Below, in pieces: positions 6,152-13,279 of a stretch of DNA of 36,199 bases. The position numbers were made by a program, and so were the translations under genes. The notes beneath the pieces were generated by a model. It worked only from the letters and a program-made list of their open reading frames with translations, was not told the origin of the DNA and made no database searches. The stretch spans positions 1 through 36,199 of the forward strand of contig CALBDU010000059.1 of the NCBI GenBank assembly GCA_937927335.1, in the 5' to 3' direction. Position 1 is the stretch's first letter, and each line of letters begins with the position of its first letter. The stretch comes from an uncultured Clostridium sp. (GTDB lineage: Bacteria; Bacillota; Clostridia; Clostridiales; Clostridiaceae).

Positions 6152-7537
6152 CTATTTATTCTTCCTTTTCCTTAAATGATACGCAACTTTATAATATTCA
6201 ACCTGATAGCCCTTTTCTTCAAGCCTCTTTGATATTCTTCGAGGCCCCAGGCCCTGTAGGTGGAGCTCATCTATTATTCTCTCAACATAATTAGTATCAG
6301 TTTTATCCATGGAGCTGTCATCTATAAATTCAAAGGGAAGATGCTCCAGCTCAACCCGGGTGATGATTTCCTCATCGTCGTGAATTTCCGATATCAGAGG
6401 GGAGGCAGCATCGATGCTGAGATTTATAACATCTCTCATTTGCCGGATATTCCTTGGATAATGGGCGTTTAGCAAGGCTTTTCTGCAGTTGCTGCTAAGC
6501 TCTACCCTGAACCTGATGTTATGATGATGCATAACAGCATCCTCGTATTTTTTAACAAAGTGGTTCAAAAGGTTTTGCTTTTCCTCCAAGCTTCTGTCTG
6601 CCAGTGATGGAAGCACCAGTTCATATTGGGCAAGCCTCTGGTACAGTTCGGGCAACAGCTCGTCCTTAAGGTTTTTGGTAGAGGCGGCAATTATGATTAC
6701 ATCAATATTTATTTCCTTCACTCCACCTATTCTTCTTATCTTCCCAGATTCCACAGCTTTAAGCAGTATGTTCTGATATTGCTCCAGTGCATGGGCTTCG
6801 TCAAGAAACAATATGCCTCCGCTGGCTTGTTCCAAAAGCCCCTTTTTCTGTTTTGAACCGGTGTAGGCTCCCTGTTCTGAACCGAATATTTCCACTGCTG
6901 CTATATCTGAATTTGTGTACTGGGCGCAGTTTACTTCAACAAAGGGCGCATTTTTATTAAGGGTGCCCACATTTACAGCATAATTGTGGATCATCCTGGC
7001 CAGCATGGTTTTTCCTGTTCCAGATTCACCGATTATTATGGAATGTCTTGGACCTGCCAGGGAACCCACTGTTCGTTTGGCTGATATAAGCACCTTGCTT
7101 AAGGAGCTTTCCTTCCCAATAATAGCCATGGGGTCAGCCTCCACAGAGTTCAGAGACAGCTGCAGCTCCAGCGCCTTCACCTTTTTATTAAGGGCGTCCA
7201 CATCGTTGATATCTTTGAAAATGGAATAGGCCCCTGCAAATTCACCCTCAATAAATATTGGGTAAGAATTAACCACATATTTTTTATTTCCTATGTAATG
7301 AATTTTCTTGTCCTTAAGAGGCTCTTCATTATCCAGCACCGAAAGCAGCACGGCTTTGGGGTAGAAGTCGGTTATCATCCGGCCAGCCATCTTTTCAGGG
7401 GTGCTTTCCGCATAATCTGCAGATATTTTATTTGCAAATACAATCCTGCCATCCTTGTCCACAACGTTCATTCCGTCATTGGCATTGTCTAAAATATCCT
7501 TAATTATTCCAAACTCAATTAAATCCGAGTATTTCAT
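6152..7537 (-). CDS. sigma-54-dependent activator with PAS sensor
   Basis: This 461-residue enhancer-binding protein has a PAS domain (about residues 10-115: NDGMNVVDKDGRIVFAN ... YPIFIEGEFAGAYSIFKDI), a short coiled linker, an AAA+ domain (about 130-370) and a C-terminal DNA-binding helix-turn-helix (GLGPRRISKRLEEKGYQVEYYKVAYHLRKR). Walker A is GESGTGKT (170-177) and Walker B is ILFLDEA (242-248). The sigma-54 contact loop reads GAYTGS (223-228) instead of GAFTGA; the Tyr is common, the final Ser is less usual. It is divergent from porCDAB, which has a -24/-12 promoter, so it most likely activates that operon in response to a PAS-bound ligand or redox cue. No phosphorylation receiver domain is present. 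Confidence 0.92.
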   Translation of the reverse strand: MKYSDLIEFGIIKDILDNANDGMNVVDKDGRIVFANKISADYAESTPEKMAGRMITDFYPKAVLLSVLDNEEPLKDKKIHYIGNKKYVVNSYPIFIEGEFAGAYSIFKDINDVDALNKKVKALELQLSLNSVEADPMAIIGKESSLSKVLISAKRTVGSLAGPRHSIIIGESGTGKTMLARMIHNYAVNVGTLNKNAPFVEVNCAQYTNSDIAAVEIFGSEQGAYTGSKQKKGLLEQASGGILFLDEAHALEQYQNILLKAVESGKIRRIGGVKEINIDVIIIAASTKNLKDELLPELYQRLAQYELVLPSLADRSLEEKQNLLNHFVKKYEDAVMHHHNIRFRVELSSNCRKALLNAHYPRNIRQMRDVINLSIDAASPLISEIHDDEEIITRVELEHLPFEFIDDSSMDKTDTNYVERIIDELHLQGLGPRRISKRLEEKGYQVEYYKVAYHLRKRKNK

Positions 7538-7574
7538 ATATTTACCCTTCTAACATTATTCTGATTTTATCACT

Positions 7575-7598
7575 AATTCTAACATAAATTCTAACATA
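7575..7598 (+). repeat. 12 bp tandem repeat, likely activator binding site
   Basis: AATTCTAACATA occurs twice head to tail (7575-7586, 7587-7598), 49 bases upstream of the sigma-54 promoter (7647) and 38 bases upstream of the activator start codon (its first base is 7537). The one-turn-plus spacing and the place between activator and target make it the best candidate enhancer, and it may also serve autoregulation. Inferred from pattern and location. Confidence 0.5.
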
Positions 7599-7646
7599 AA
7601 TGTATCACTTTAAATTAAAAAAGTAGTAAAATCAATTTTTTTTTTA

Positions 7647-7663
7647 TTGGCATGGAATTTGCT
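7647..7663 (+). promoter_or_regulatory. sigma-54 (-24/-12) promoter of porCDAB
   Basis: TTGGCATGGAATTTGCT matches the consensus TGGCAC-N5-TTGCA: GG at 7649-7650, GC at 7661-7662, exactly 10 bases between them. The start site would be near 7673, shortly before the AGGAGG-like site of porC (TAAAGGAGGAATTATAATG). A sigma-54 activator gene is divergently placed next to it. Confidence 0.88.
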
Positions 7664-7698
7664 GAATATTTAAACAAAAGTATAAAGGAGGAATTATA

Positions 7699-8277
7699 AT
7701 GTCAAAATTAACTGAGATCCGCTGGCACGGCCGAGGCGGTCAGGGCGCAAAAACAGCTTCTCTGCTGCTGGCGGATGCTGCATTTAATACAGGCTGTTAT
7801 GTACAGGGCTTCCCTGAATACGGTCCTGAAAGAATGGGTGCCCCAATTACCGCCTACAACAGAATCAGCACTGAAAAGATGACAGTGCACTCCAATATCT
7901 ACGAACCTGATTATGTAGTAGTGGTGGATGAAACCCTTCTTGAAGCCATTGATGTAACTGCAGGCTTGAAGGCAGAGGGAGCAATTGTAATTAATTCTGA
8001 AAAATCTCCTGAGGAATTGAAGAAATACTTGAGGGGCTATAAAGGTAAGGTTTGTACTATTGCTGCAGGCAGGATTTCCGAAGAAACCCTGGGAAGAAAC
8101 ATACCAAATACACCAATGCTTGGTGCAGTAATTAAGGTTAGCGGAATTATGGATGAGGAAGCGTTTATTAAAGATATGGAATCCTCCTTTGCCCATAAAT
8201 TTGCCACAAAGCCTGAAGTGGTTAAAGACAACATGAAGGCTCTAAAGAGATCCATGGAGGAGGTTAAAGGGCTATGA
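7699..8277 (+). CDS. porC: pyruvate/2-oxoacid:ferredoxin oxidoreductase, gamma subunit
   Basis: This 192-residue protein is the gamma subunit of the four-subunit ferredoxin oxidoreductases, which oxidatively decarboxylate 2-oxoacids to acyl-CoA, CO2 and reduced ferredoxin. The N-terminal signature IRWHGRGGQGAKTASLLLADAA is the family hallmark, followed by YVQGFPEYGPERMGAPITAYNRIS. It is the first gene of the operon, 36 bases after the predicted -12 element, with AAGGAGG before the ATG. It overlaps porD by 4 bases (ATGA). The order gamma-delta-alpha-beta is that of classical PorCDAB. The substrate is probably pyruvate, but 2-oxobutyrate or branched-chain acids cannot be excluded from sequence. 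Confidence 0.92.
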   Translation: MSKLTEIRWHGRGGQGAKTASLLLADAAFNTGCYVQGFPEYGPERMGAPITAYNRISTEKMTVHSNIYEPDYVVVVDETLLEAIDVTAGLKAEGAIVINSEKSPEELKKYLRGYKGKVCTIAAGRISEETLGRNIPNTPMLGAVIKVSGIMDEEAFIKDMESSFAHKFATKPEVVKDNMKALKRSMEEVKGL

Positions 8278-8582
8278 GAACAAAAAAAGGAATAGTAATT
8301 GATGAGAAAATAACCTGGCAGGATATTACCCCAGGTGGAGTAATATATGAAGGCGGAAGTGCCGAAAACTTCAACACAGGAGACTGGAGAACCATGAAGC
8401 CTGTTTTCAAGGCTGACAAATGCAAGCAGTGTCTTCTGTGTGTCCCTGTATGCCCGGACAGCGCCATAAAGGCTGAGGGCGGCAAGAGGGGAGAGTTTGA
8501 ATACAAGCATTGCAAAGGCTGCGGCATCTGTGCCAAGGTTTGTCCATTTGATGCTATCGAATTAATTAAGGAAGAAAAGTAA
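8274..8582 (+). CDS. porD: pyruvate/2-oxoacid:ferredoxin oxidoreductase, delta (ferredoxin-like) subunit
   Basis: This 102-residue electron-transfer subunit carries two [4Fe-4S] motifs: CKQCLLCVPVCPDSA (CX2CX2CX3CP) and CKGCGICAKVCPFDA. The N-terminal part, with WQDITPGGVIYEGGSAENFNTGDWRTMKPVF, is the usual docking extension of PorD subunits. It passes electrons from the thiamine-diphosphate site in the beta subunit to soluble ferredoxin. The start overlaps the porC stop codon; a GGAGG site lies inside the end of porC (ATGGAGGAGGTTAAAGGG). Typical length, all eight cysteines present, so a working subunit is expected. Confidence 0.93.
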   Translation: MRTKKGIVIDEKITWQDITPGGVIYEGGSAENFNTGDWRTMKPVFKADKCKQCLLCVPVCPDSAIKAEGGKRGEFEYKHCKGCGICAKVCPFDAIELIKEEK

Positions 8583-8594
8583 GGAGTGTGAAAG

Positions 8595-9776
8595 ATGGCA
8601 ATTCGAGAAAGATTATCAGGCAATGAAGCTGTTGCTATAGCTATGAAACAAATTAACCCGGATGTTATGGCAGCTTTTCCAATAACTCCATCTACAGAAA
8701 TACCACAGTATTTTTCACAGTTTGTGGCTAACGGACAGGTGGATACTGAGTTTGTACCTGTAGAATCAGAGCACAGTGCCATGTCAGCCTGTATGGGTTC
8801 AGAAGCAGCTGGTGCCAGAACAATGACAGCAACCTCATCGGCAGGTCTTGCTTTCATGTGGGAGGTGCTTTATGTGGCAGCTTCCTCCAGGCTTCCAATT
8901 GTATTAGCCTGCGTTAACAGGGCATTAACAGGTCCTATAAACATAAACAATGACCACAGTGACTCCATGGGAGCCAGGGACAGCGGCTGGATCCAGATAT
9001 ACAGCGAAAATAACCAGGAGGCCTATGATAACCTGATACAGGCTGTTAGAATCGGCGAGCACAAGGATATTATGCTGCCTGTAATGGTATGTCAGGACGG
9101 CTTTATCACCAGCCATGCCGTAGAAAACATCGAACTTCTTGAGGATGAAAAGGTTAAGGGCTTTGTGGGCGAATATGAACCTGAGGATTATATGCTTAAT
9201 TCAGCAAGACAGATATCCTATGGAACCTATGACACCACGTCCTATTACTTAGAACATAAAAGACACCAGGCTCAGGCTATGATAAATGCAAAAAATGTAA
9301 TCCTTGAAATAGCTGCTGAATTTGAAAAGCTATCCGGAAGAAAGTACGGATTATTTGAAGAGTATAAGCTGGAAGATGCTGAAACAGCACTGGTTATTAT
9401 AAACTCAACGGCAGGAACAGCAAAAGCTGTGGTAGACAAGCTAAGAGCTGAAGGCAAAAAAGTAGGCCTTCTGAAGATCAGAGTGTTCAGACCTTTCCCA
9501 ATGAAGGAAATAAGAGAAGCGTTAAAGCATGTTAAAGCAGTAGCAGTTATGGACAAGGCTGAAAGCTTTTCAGCAGCAGGAGGCCCTTTATTTGCAGAGG
9601 TAAGATCCGCAGTGTATGATGCTGAAACAAGACCTGTAATGGTCAACTATATATACGGACTTGGTGGCAGAGATGTAAGGACTACGGACATAGAAAGCGT
9701 GTACAGCGACCTTGATGTTATAGTTAAGGATGGAAAAGCAGAAGAAACATACAGATATTTAGGTGTTAGAGGATAG
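8595..9776 (+). CDS. porA: pyruvate/2-oxoacid:ferredoxin oxidoreductase, alpha subunit
   Basis: This 393-residue subunit supplies the pyrimidine-binding half of the thiamine-diphosphate site and the transketolase C-terminal domain. Visible landmarks are AFPITPSTEIPQYFSQF (about residues 28-45), FVPVESEHSAMSACMGSEAAGARTMTATSSAGLAFMWE, and the C-terminal part with LLKIRVFRPFPMKEIREALKHVKAVAVMDKAESF. Length is normal. The start has AAGGAGTGTGAAAGATG, 12 bases after porD. It works as a complex with PorB, PorC and PorD. The neighbourhood to a Pdu operon is suggestive of linked propionyl or acetyl metabolism, but the two units are divided by a palindrome and opposite-strand genes and have different regulators. 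Confidence 0.93.
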   Translation: MAIRERLSGNEAVAIAMKQINPDVMAAFPITPSTEIPQYFSQFVANGQVDTEFVPVESEHSAMSACMGSEAAGARTMTATSSAGLAFMWEVLYVAASSRLPIVLACVNRALTGPININNDHSDSMGARDSGWIQIYSENNQEAYDNLIQAVRIGEHKDIMLPVMVCQDGFITSHAVENIELLEDEKVKGFVGEYEPEDYMLNSARQISYGTYDTTSYYLEHKRHQAQAMINAKNVILEIAAEFEKLSGRKYGLFEEYKLEDAETALVIINSTAGTAKAVVDKLRAEGKKVGLLKIRVFRPFPMKEIREALKHVKAVAVMDKAESFSAAGGPLFAEVRSAVYDAETRPVMVNYIYGLGGRDVRTTDIESVYSDLDVIVKDGKAEETYRYLGVRG

Positions 9777-9787
9777 GAGGTGCAGTA

Positions 9788-10723
9788 ATGAGCTACAATT
9801 TTAAAGAAGAAATGAACAAGCCGGATAGATTAACCGGCGGACATAGAATGTGTGCAGGATGCGGAGCTCCCGTTGCAGTAAGAGGTGTATTGAGGGCCCT
9901 TAAGCCTGAGGATCATGCGGTTGTAACCAGTGCCACCTGCTGTCTTGAGGTTTCAACAAACCTGTATCCATATACAGCCTGGAAGGATTCCTTCATTCAT
10001 ACTGCCTTTGAAAATGCAGGGGCCACTTGCAGCGGAGTGGAAGCGGCTTATAATGCAATGAAGAGAAAGGGTAAAATTGATGATACCTATAAATTCATAG
10101 CCTTTGGTGGAGACGGCGGTACCTATGACATAGGCTTCCAGTCCTTATCCGGAGCCATGGAAAGAGGACATGACATGGTTTATGTATGCTATGACAACGA
10201 AGCTTACATGAATACTGGTATACAAAGATCCTCTGCTACTCCGCAGTATGCTGATACCACCACAACCCCTGTGGGCTCACAAAGTGACGGAAAGAAACAG
10301 TCGAGAAAGGATCTGACCCAGGTTATAGTGGCTCACAACGTACCATACGTTGCTCAGACCACCTTTATGGGCAACTTTAAAGATCTTCATGAAAAGGCAG
10401 AAAAAGCAATATATACAAAGGGAGCTGCATTCCTGAATGTGCTGGCTCCATGCCCAAGAGGCTGGAGATATGAATCAGCCGATCTTATGGAAATTTGCAG
10501 GCTTGCTGTTGATACATGCTTCTGGCCGCTGTTTGAAGTAATAAATGGAGAATGGAAGCTCACCTACAAACCAAAGGAAAAGCTTCCAATAGAAGCTTTC
10601 TTAAAGCCTCAGGGAAGATTCAAACATCTATTCAAGCCAGGAAATGAGCATTTGATTGCTGAGCTTCAGGCAGATGTGGACAAAAAATGGAACGACCTGT
10701 TGGTAAGGTGTGGAGAGAAATAA
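9788..10723 (+). CDS. porB: pyruvate/2-oxoacid:ferredoxin oxidoreductase, beta subunit
   Basis: This 311-residue subunit binds thiamine diphosphate and one [4Fe-4S] cluster. The diphosphate/Mg motif is GGDGGTYDIGFQSLSGAMERGHDMVYVCYDNEAYMNTG (about residues 108-145). Cluster cysteines are seen in CAGCGAP (22-28), the following Cys pair in SATCCLEV, and in LAPCPRGW near residue 220. The AYMNTGIQRS segment is the substrate-region signature. It starts 11 bases after porA with GGAGGTGCAGTAATG. The gene closes the operon, and 5 bases after its TAA a long palindrome begins. Confidence 0.93.
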   Translation: MSYNFKEEMNKPDRLTGGHRMCAGCGAPVAVRGVLRALKPEDHAVVTSATCCLEVSTNLYPYTAWKDSFIHTAFENAGATCSGVEAAYNAMKRKGKIDDTYKFIAFGGDGGTYDIGFQSLSGAMERGHDMVYVCYDNEAYMNTGIQRSSATPQYADTTTTPVGSQSDGKKQSRKDLTQVIVAHNVPYVAQTTFMGNFKDLHEKAEKAIYTKGAAFLNVLAPCPRGWRYESADLMEICRLAVDTCFWPLFEVINGEWKLTYKPKEKLPIEAFLKPQGRFKHLFKPGNEHLIAELQADVDKKWNDLLVRCGEK

Positions 10724-10728
10724 TGGAA

Positions 10729-10773
10729 GGGGGTCTGACCCCATACCAATTTCTGGTATGGGGTCAGACCCCC
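10729..10773. repeat. perfect 20+20 bp palindrome (REP-like)
   Basis: GGGGGTCTGACCCCATACCA (10729-10748) and its exact reverse complement (10754-10773) flank the loop ATTTC. Each arm itself contains the smaller palindrome GGGGTCTGACCCC in near-perfect form (GGGGTC/GACCCC). Eight A follow on the plus side; no T-run follows on either strand in the direction a terminator needs. It lies exactly between the converging porB and response-regulator genes. The GGGGTCTGACCCC core is a type seen in dispersed bacterial repeats. Confidence 0.9.
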
Positions 10774-10784
10774 AAAAAAAAGCT

Positions 10785-11549
10785 TCAGCATCTTACAGGC
10801 TTCTTTTCCACCTTTGCATCAGGTTTATTGCTGTATCTGAATTTTATGGGTGTAATACCTACGTGCTTTATGAAAACCTTGCTGAAGTAGCTGGAATCAA
10901 TGTAGCCCACACTATAGCATATTTCCGTAATGCTTTTATCAGTATTGATAAGCATATCCTTAGCCTTGTTGATTCTCAGCATTGATAGGTGTTCAATAAA
11001 GTTTGTTCCAGTTTTATGTTTAAAATATCTGCTGAAATACTGAGGGTTCAAATGAACATAGGAGGAAACAGATTCCAGGCTTAAATTTTGGCTAAAATTT
11101 TCTTTTATATACTTAAGTGCCTCCTGTATCAGTGATTCATTAATGTTGCCATTTTCATTTATGGTATTTTCCTCAACATGCATATTATATATGGCTTCGT
11201 TTATTACCTTCCGCAGATCATCGGGTTGTACAGGCTTTAATATGTAATCAAAAACACCCAGTCTAATTGCTGTACGGGCAAAATTAAAACTGTCATAGGC
11301 AGTGAGAATTATTGTTTTCGTGTTTGGAAGAAAGGTGCGTATTTCCCTTTGGGCGTCAAGCCCATTGAGCTCCGGCATTTCTATGTCCATAAGGATGATA
11401 TCCGGCTTGTAATCCCTGGAAAGCTTCACAGCTTCCCTGCCATTTTTTGCCTCTCCAATCACATTAACCTTATCCAGGTTTCGCTGGATTATAATATTCA
11501 GGGCTACCCTCTCAAGAGCTTCGTCATCAACAATTAATAAATTATACAA
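10785..11549 (-). CDS. response regulator, CheY-like receiver plus AraC-type DNA-binding domain
   Basis: This 254-residue protein has an N-terminal receiver (LLIVDDEALERV, phospho-acceptor Asp55 in IILMDIEMPELNG, conserved Lys in YILKPVQPDD). An AraC-family double helix-turn-helix lies from about residue 145 (YIKENFSQNLSLESVSSYVHLNPQYFSRYFKHKTGTNF ... ITEICYSVGYIDSSYFSKVFIKHVGITPIKFR). It is of the YesN type. It lies 15 bases after the kinase gene on the same strand, and the pair is divergent from the pdu operon, so it is the likely activator of that operon. A strong CTCC (GGAG on the minus strand) precedes the start. This replaces the one-component PocR of enteric bacteria by a two-component version. 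Confidence 0.92.
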   Translation of the reverse strand: MYNLLIVDDEALERVALNIIIQRNLDKVNVIGEAKNGREAVKLSRDYKPDIILMDIEMPELNGLDAQREIRTFLPNTKTIILTAYDSFNFARTAIRLGVFDYILKPVQPDDLRKVINEAIYNMHVEENTINENGNINESLIQEALKYIKENFSQNLSLESVSSYVHLNPQYFSRYFKHKTGTNFIEHLSMLRINKAKDMLINTDKSITEICYSVGYIDSSYFSKVFIKHVGITPIKFRYSNKPDAKVEKKPVRC

Positions 11550-11564
11550 ATAACATATACCTCC

Positions 11565-12776
11565 TTATGAAAGTTTAATAGCAGGTATCCTAATTGCTAT
11601 GGATGTACCTTGGCCTGCTTCACTGTCAATGGAAAGTCCGTATTCTTCTCCGAATACATACTTAATTCGGCTGTTTACATTATTGACTCCAAGTCCAACT
11701 GTTTCTCTTTTGCTTTCATCCAGTAAGCTGTGGAGCTTTTCCTTTTCCATACCCGATCCATTATCTATGATTTTAATAATAATGTTGCTTTCATCCGCCA
11801 GGTATCCTGAAATTTTTAAAATGCCGTCCTTGCTGATGTTTTTAAAACCATGGACAATGGAATTTTCTACCAAAGGCTGAAGGGTCATTACTGGTATACT
11901 ATATTCAAGAATTTCCTGTTCTATGTTTAGTTCAAATTTTATCCTGTCTCCTTTTCTTGCTGTTTCCAGATAAAAATATTTTTCTATATTTGAAATTTCC
12001 GCATTTATGTCTACCATTTTATCAGCGTTCTTTAAACTGTATCTCATGATGTCGGAAAGGGCAAAGATTAGCTTTTCAGTGGTTTGAGCGTTTTCAATCA
12101 AAGCCATCCTAGCGATAATATTTAAGGTGTTGAACAGGAAATGCGGATTTACCTGAGATTGGAGAGCCTTTAGCTCAGTGCTTTTAACCAGGCGTTCCAG
12201 CTTCATTTTTTCCTTTATTTCCTCCATCAGTTCTGTTTGGACTATATTGTTAACACCCATTTCCGCAATTTGATTTGAGAATAGGAATAGAAATTCAGAA
12301 GCATCCCGTACTTTTTCATAGTCTATTATAGGTACATCCTTTAGGGCGGCAACTATTGAGTCTTCATCAAGATGCAGCTCATCAGAAAGTTTTTTTGTGT
12401 CAATCATTTCTTTTCCGTGCTGGCCGCTGATTAGAACTTGTCCACATAGCATGCAGCCAAGATAGTTATCGTTTACAATAATTGGCGCTGCCACATCAAT
12501 AAGTCCTGAATGGCAGTTGTAGATCACTGGTTTACCAGATTCCACTGCAATGCTGCCGGCTATTGCATCACATTTTTTACAGCGCTTGCTGCCCTCATCA
12601 GTGCTTCTGACCAGGTTACAGAAATCGGTAAAATTGCTGGGAGCTACAATTGGTTCACCTGTGGCTTCAACTGTAACTGTTGAAAACCCCACCATTTTTG
12701 CAAATTTATCCTGGATATCTTCAAGAGCATTCAAATCTACAATTTCACTTAAATTGTATTTTACAGTAGAAACCAT
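11565..12776 (-). CDS. sensor histidine kinase with PocR-type sensory domain
   Basis: This 403-residue, apparently soluble kinase has an N-terminal PocR domain (about residues 8-175), which binds small diols or similar ligands in the enteric Pdu regulator. Next come a helical linker, a LytS/YesM-type His-kinase domain with phospho-acceptor His212 in QSQVNPHFLFNTLNIIARMAL, and a HATPase with N-box VENSIVHGF and G-box IKIIDNGSGM. Six cysteines (53, 66, 69, 88, 108, 111) cluster in the PocR domain, including CKKC and CMLC, suggesting a metal or redox site. No membrane segment is seen, so it senses a cytoplasmic signal. It forms the operon head with the response regulator and is divergent from pduA. 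Confidence 0.9.
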   Translation of the reverse strand: MVSTVKYNLSEIVDLNALEDIQDKFAKMVGFSTVTVEATGEPIVAPSNFTDFCNLVRSTDEGSKRCKKCDAIAGSIAVESGKPVIYNCHSGLIDVAAPIIVNDNYLGCMLCGQVLISGQHGKEMIDTKKLSDELHLDEDSIVAALKDVPIIDYEKVRDASEFLFLFSNQIAEMGVNNIVQTELMEEIKEKMKLERLVKSTELKALQSQVNPHFLFNTLNIIARMALIENAQTTEKLIFALSDIMRYSLKNADKMVDINAEISNIEKYFYLETARKGDRIKFELNIEQEILEYSIPVMTLQPLVENSIVHGFKNISKDGILKISGYLADESNIIIKIIDNGSGMEKEKLHSLLDESKRETVGLGVNNVNSRIKYVFGEEYGLSIDSEAGQGTSIAIRIPAIKLS

Positions 12777-12917
12777 ATTATACCAACTCCTCTATGTTAA
12801 TTATATAAAATTTACAGGAATTTGTACAATTTAAAAATCAAGTGGTAGAAATAATACAATAAAAAGTCAAAAAAGTTCCCGGGCAATAATCAAATAATGA
12901 CTAAATCAGAACAAGAT

Positions 12918-12946
12918 ATTCAAAGAATATTTTGAATTATTATAAT
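12918..12946 (+). promoter_or_regulatory. pdu operon promoter with inverted repeat over the -35
   Basis: TATAAT at 12941-12946 is a consensus -10 box. The -35 position holds only TTCAAA (12919-12924, spacing 16), and an inverted repeat ATTCAAA (12918-12924) / TTTGAAT (12931-12937) lies over it. A weak -35 covered by a symmetric site fits activator control, most simply by the divergent response regulator. The 12777-12980 intergenic region must also hold the promoter of the two-component genes, which I cannot place. Confidence 0.5.
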
Positions 12947-12980
12947 ATACTAAATTTAAAATATTAATGGAGGTGTCACT

Positions 12981-13259
12981 ATGGGACAAGAGGCATTAGG
13001 AATGATAGAAACAAAAGGTTTGGTTGGAGCTGTGGAAGCAGCAGATTCAATGGTTAAGGCTGCTAATGTTACTTTAATCGGCTACGAAAAAATAGGCTCA
13101 GGACTGGTTACCGTAATGGTAAGAGGAGATGTAGGAGCTGTTAAGGCTGCTACTGATGCCGGAGCAGCTTCTGCTAAAAGAGTGGGAGAAGTTGTATCTG
13201 TACACGTTATACCAAGACCTCACACAGATGTGGAAAAGATACTGCCAAAAATGGATTAG
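12981..13259 (+). CDS. pduA: BMC-H microcompartment shell protein
   Basis: This 92-residue protein has a single BMC domain that forms the hexameric tiles of the microcompartment facet. It shows the family sequence ALGMIETKGLVGAVEAADSMVKAANVTLIGYEKIGSGLVTVMVRGDVGAVKAATDAGAA and the C-terminal VVSVHVIPRPHTDVEKIL. It is close to PduA/PduJ; the two cannot be told apart with certainty and this locus has only one. GGAGG precedes the ATG at good spacing. As first gene it is likely the most abundant product. The pore loop region around the RGDVGAV turn is where diol substrates pass in PduA hexamers. Confidence 0.95.
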   Translation: MGQEALGMIETKGLVGAVEAADSMVKAANVTLIGYEKIGSGLVTVMVRGDVGAVKAATDAGAASAKRVGEVVSVHVIPRPHTDVEKILPKMD

Positions 13260-13279
13260 CTGATGAAAGGTTGATGTAA

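Noticed and set aside
10729..10781. Palindrome as a rho-independent terminator
   Set aside because: The stem is strong, but the A8 run is on the plus side downstream, meaning a U-run lies before, not after, the stem on the minus strand; neither direction has the needed U-tract.
10687..10985. Open frames running across the palindrome at 10729-10773
   Set aside because: They overlap the porB end and the antisense of the response regulator, start without a ribosome site and read through the inverted repeat; the minus-strand response regulator is clearly the real gene.
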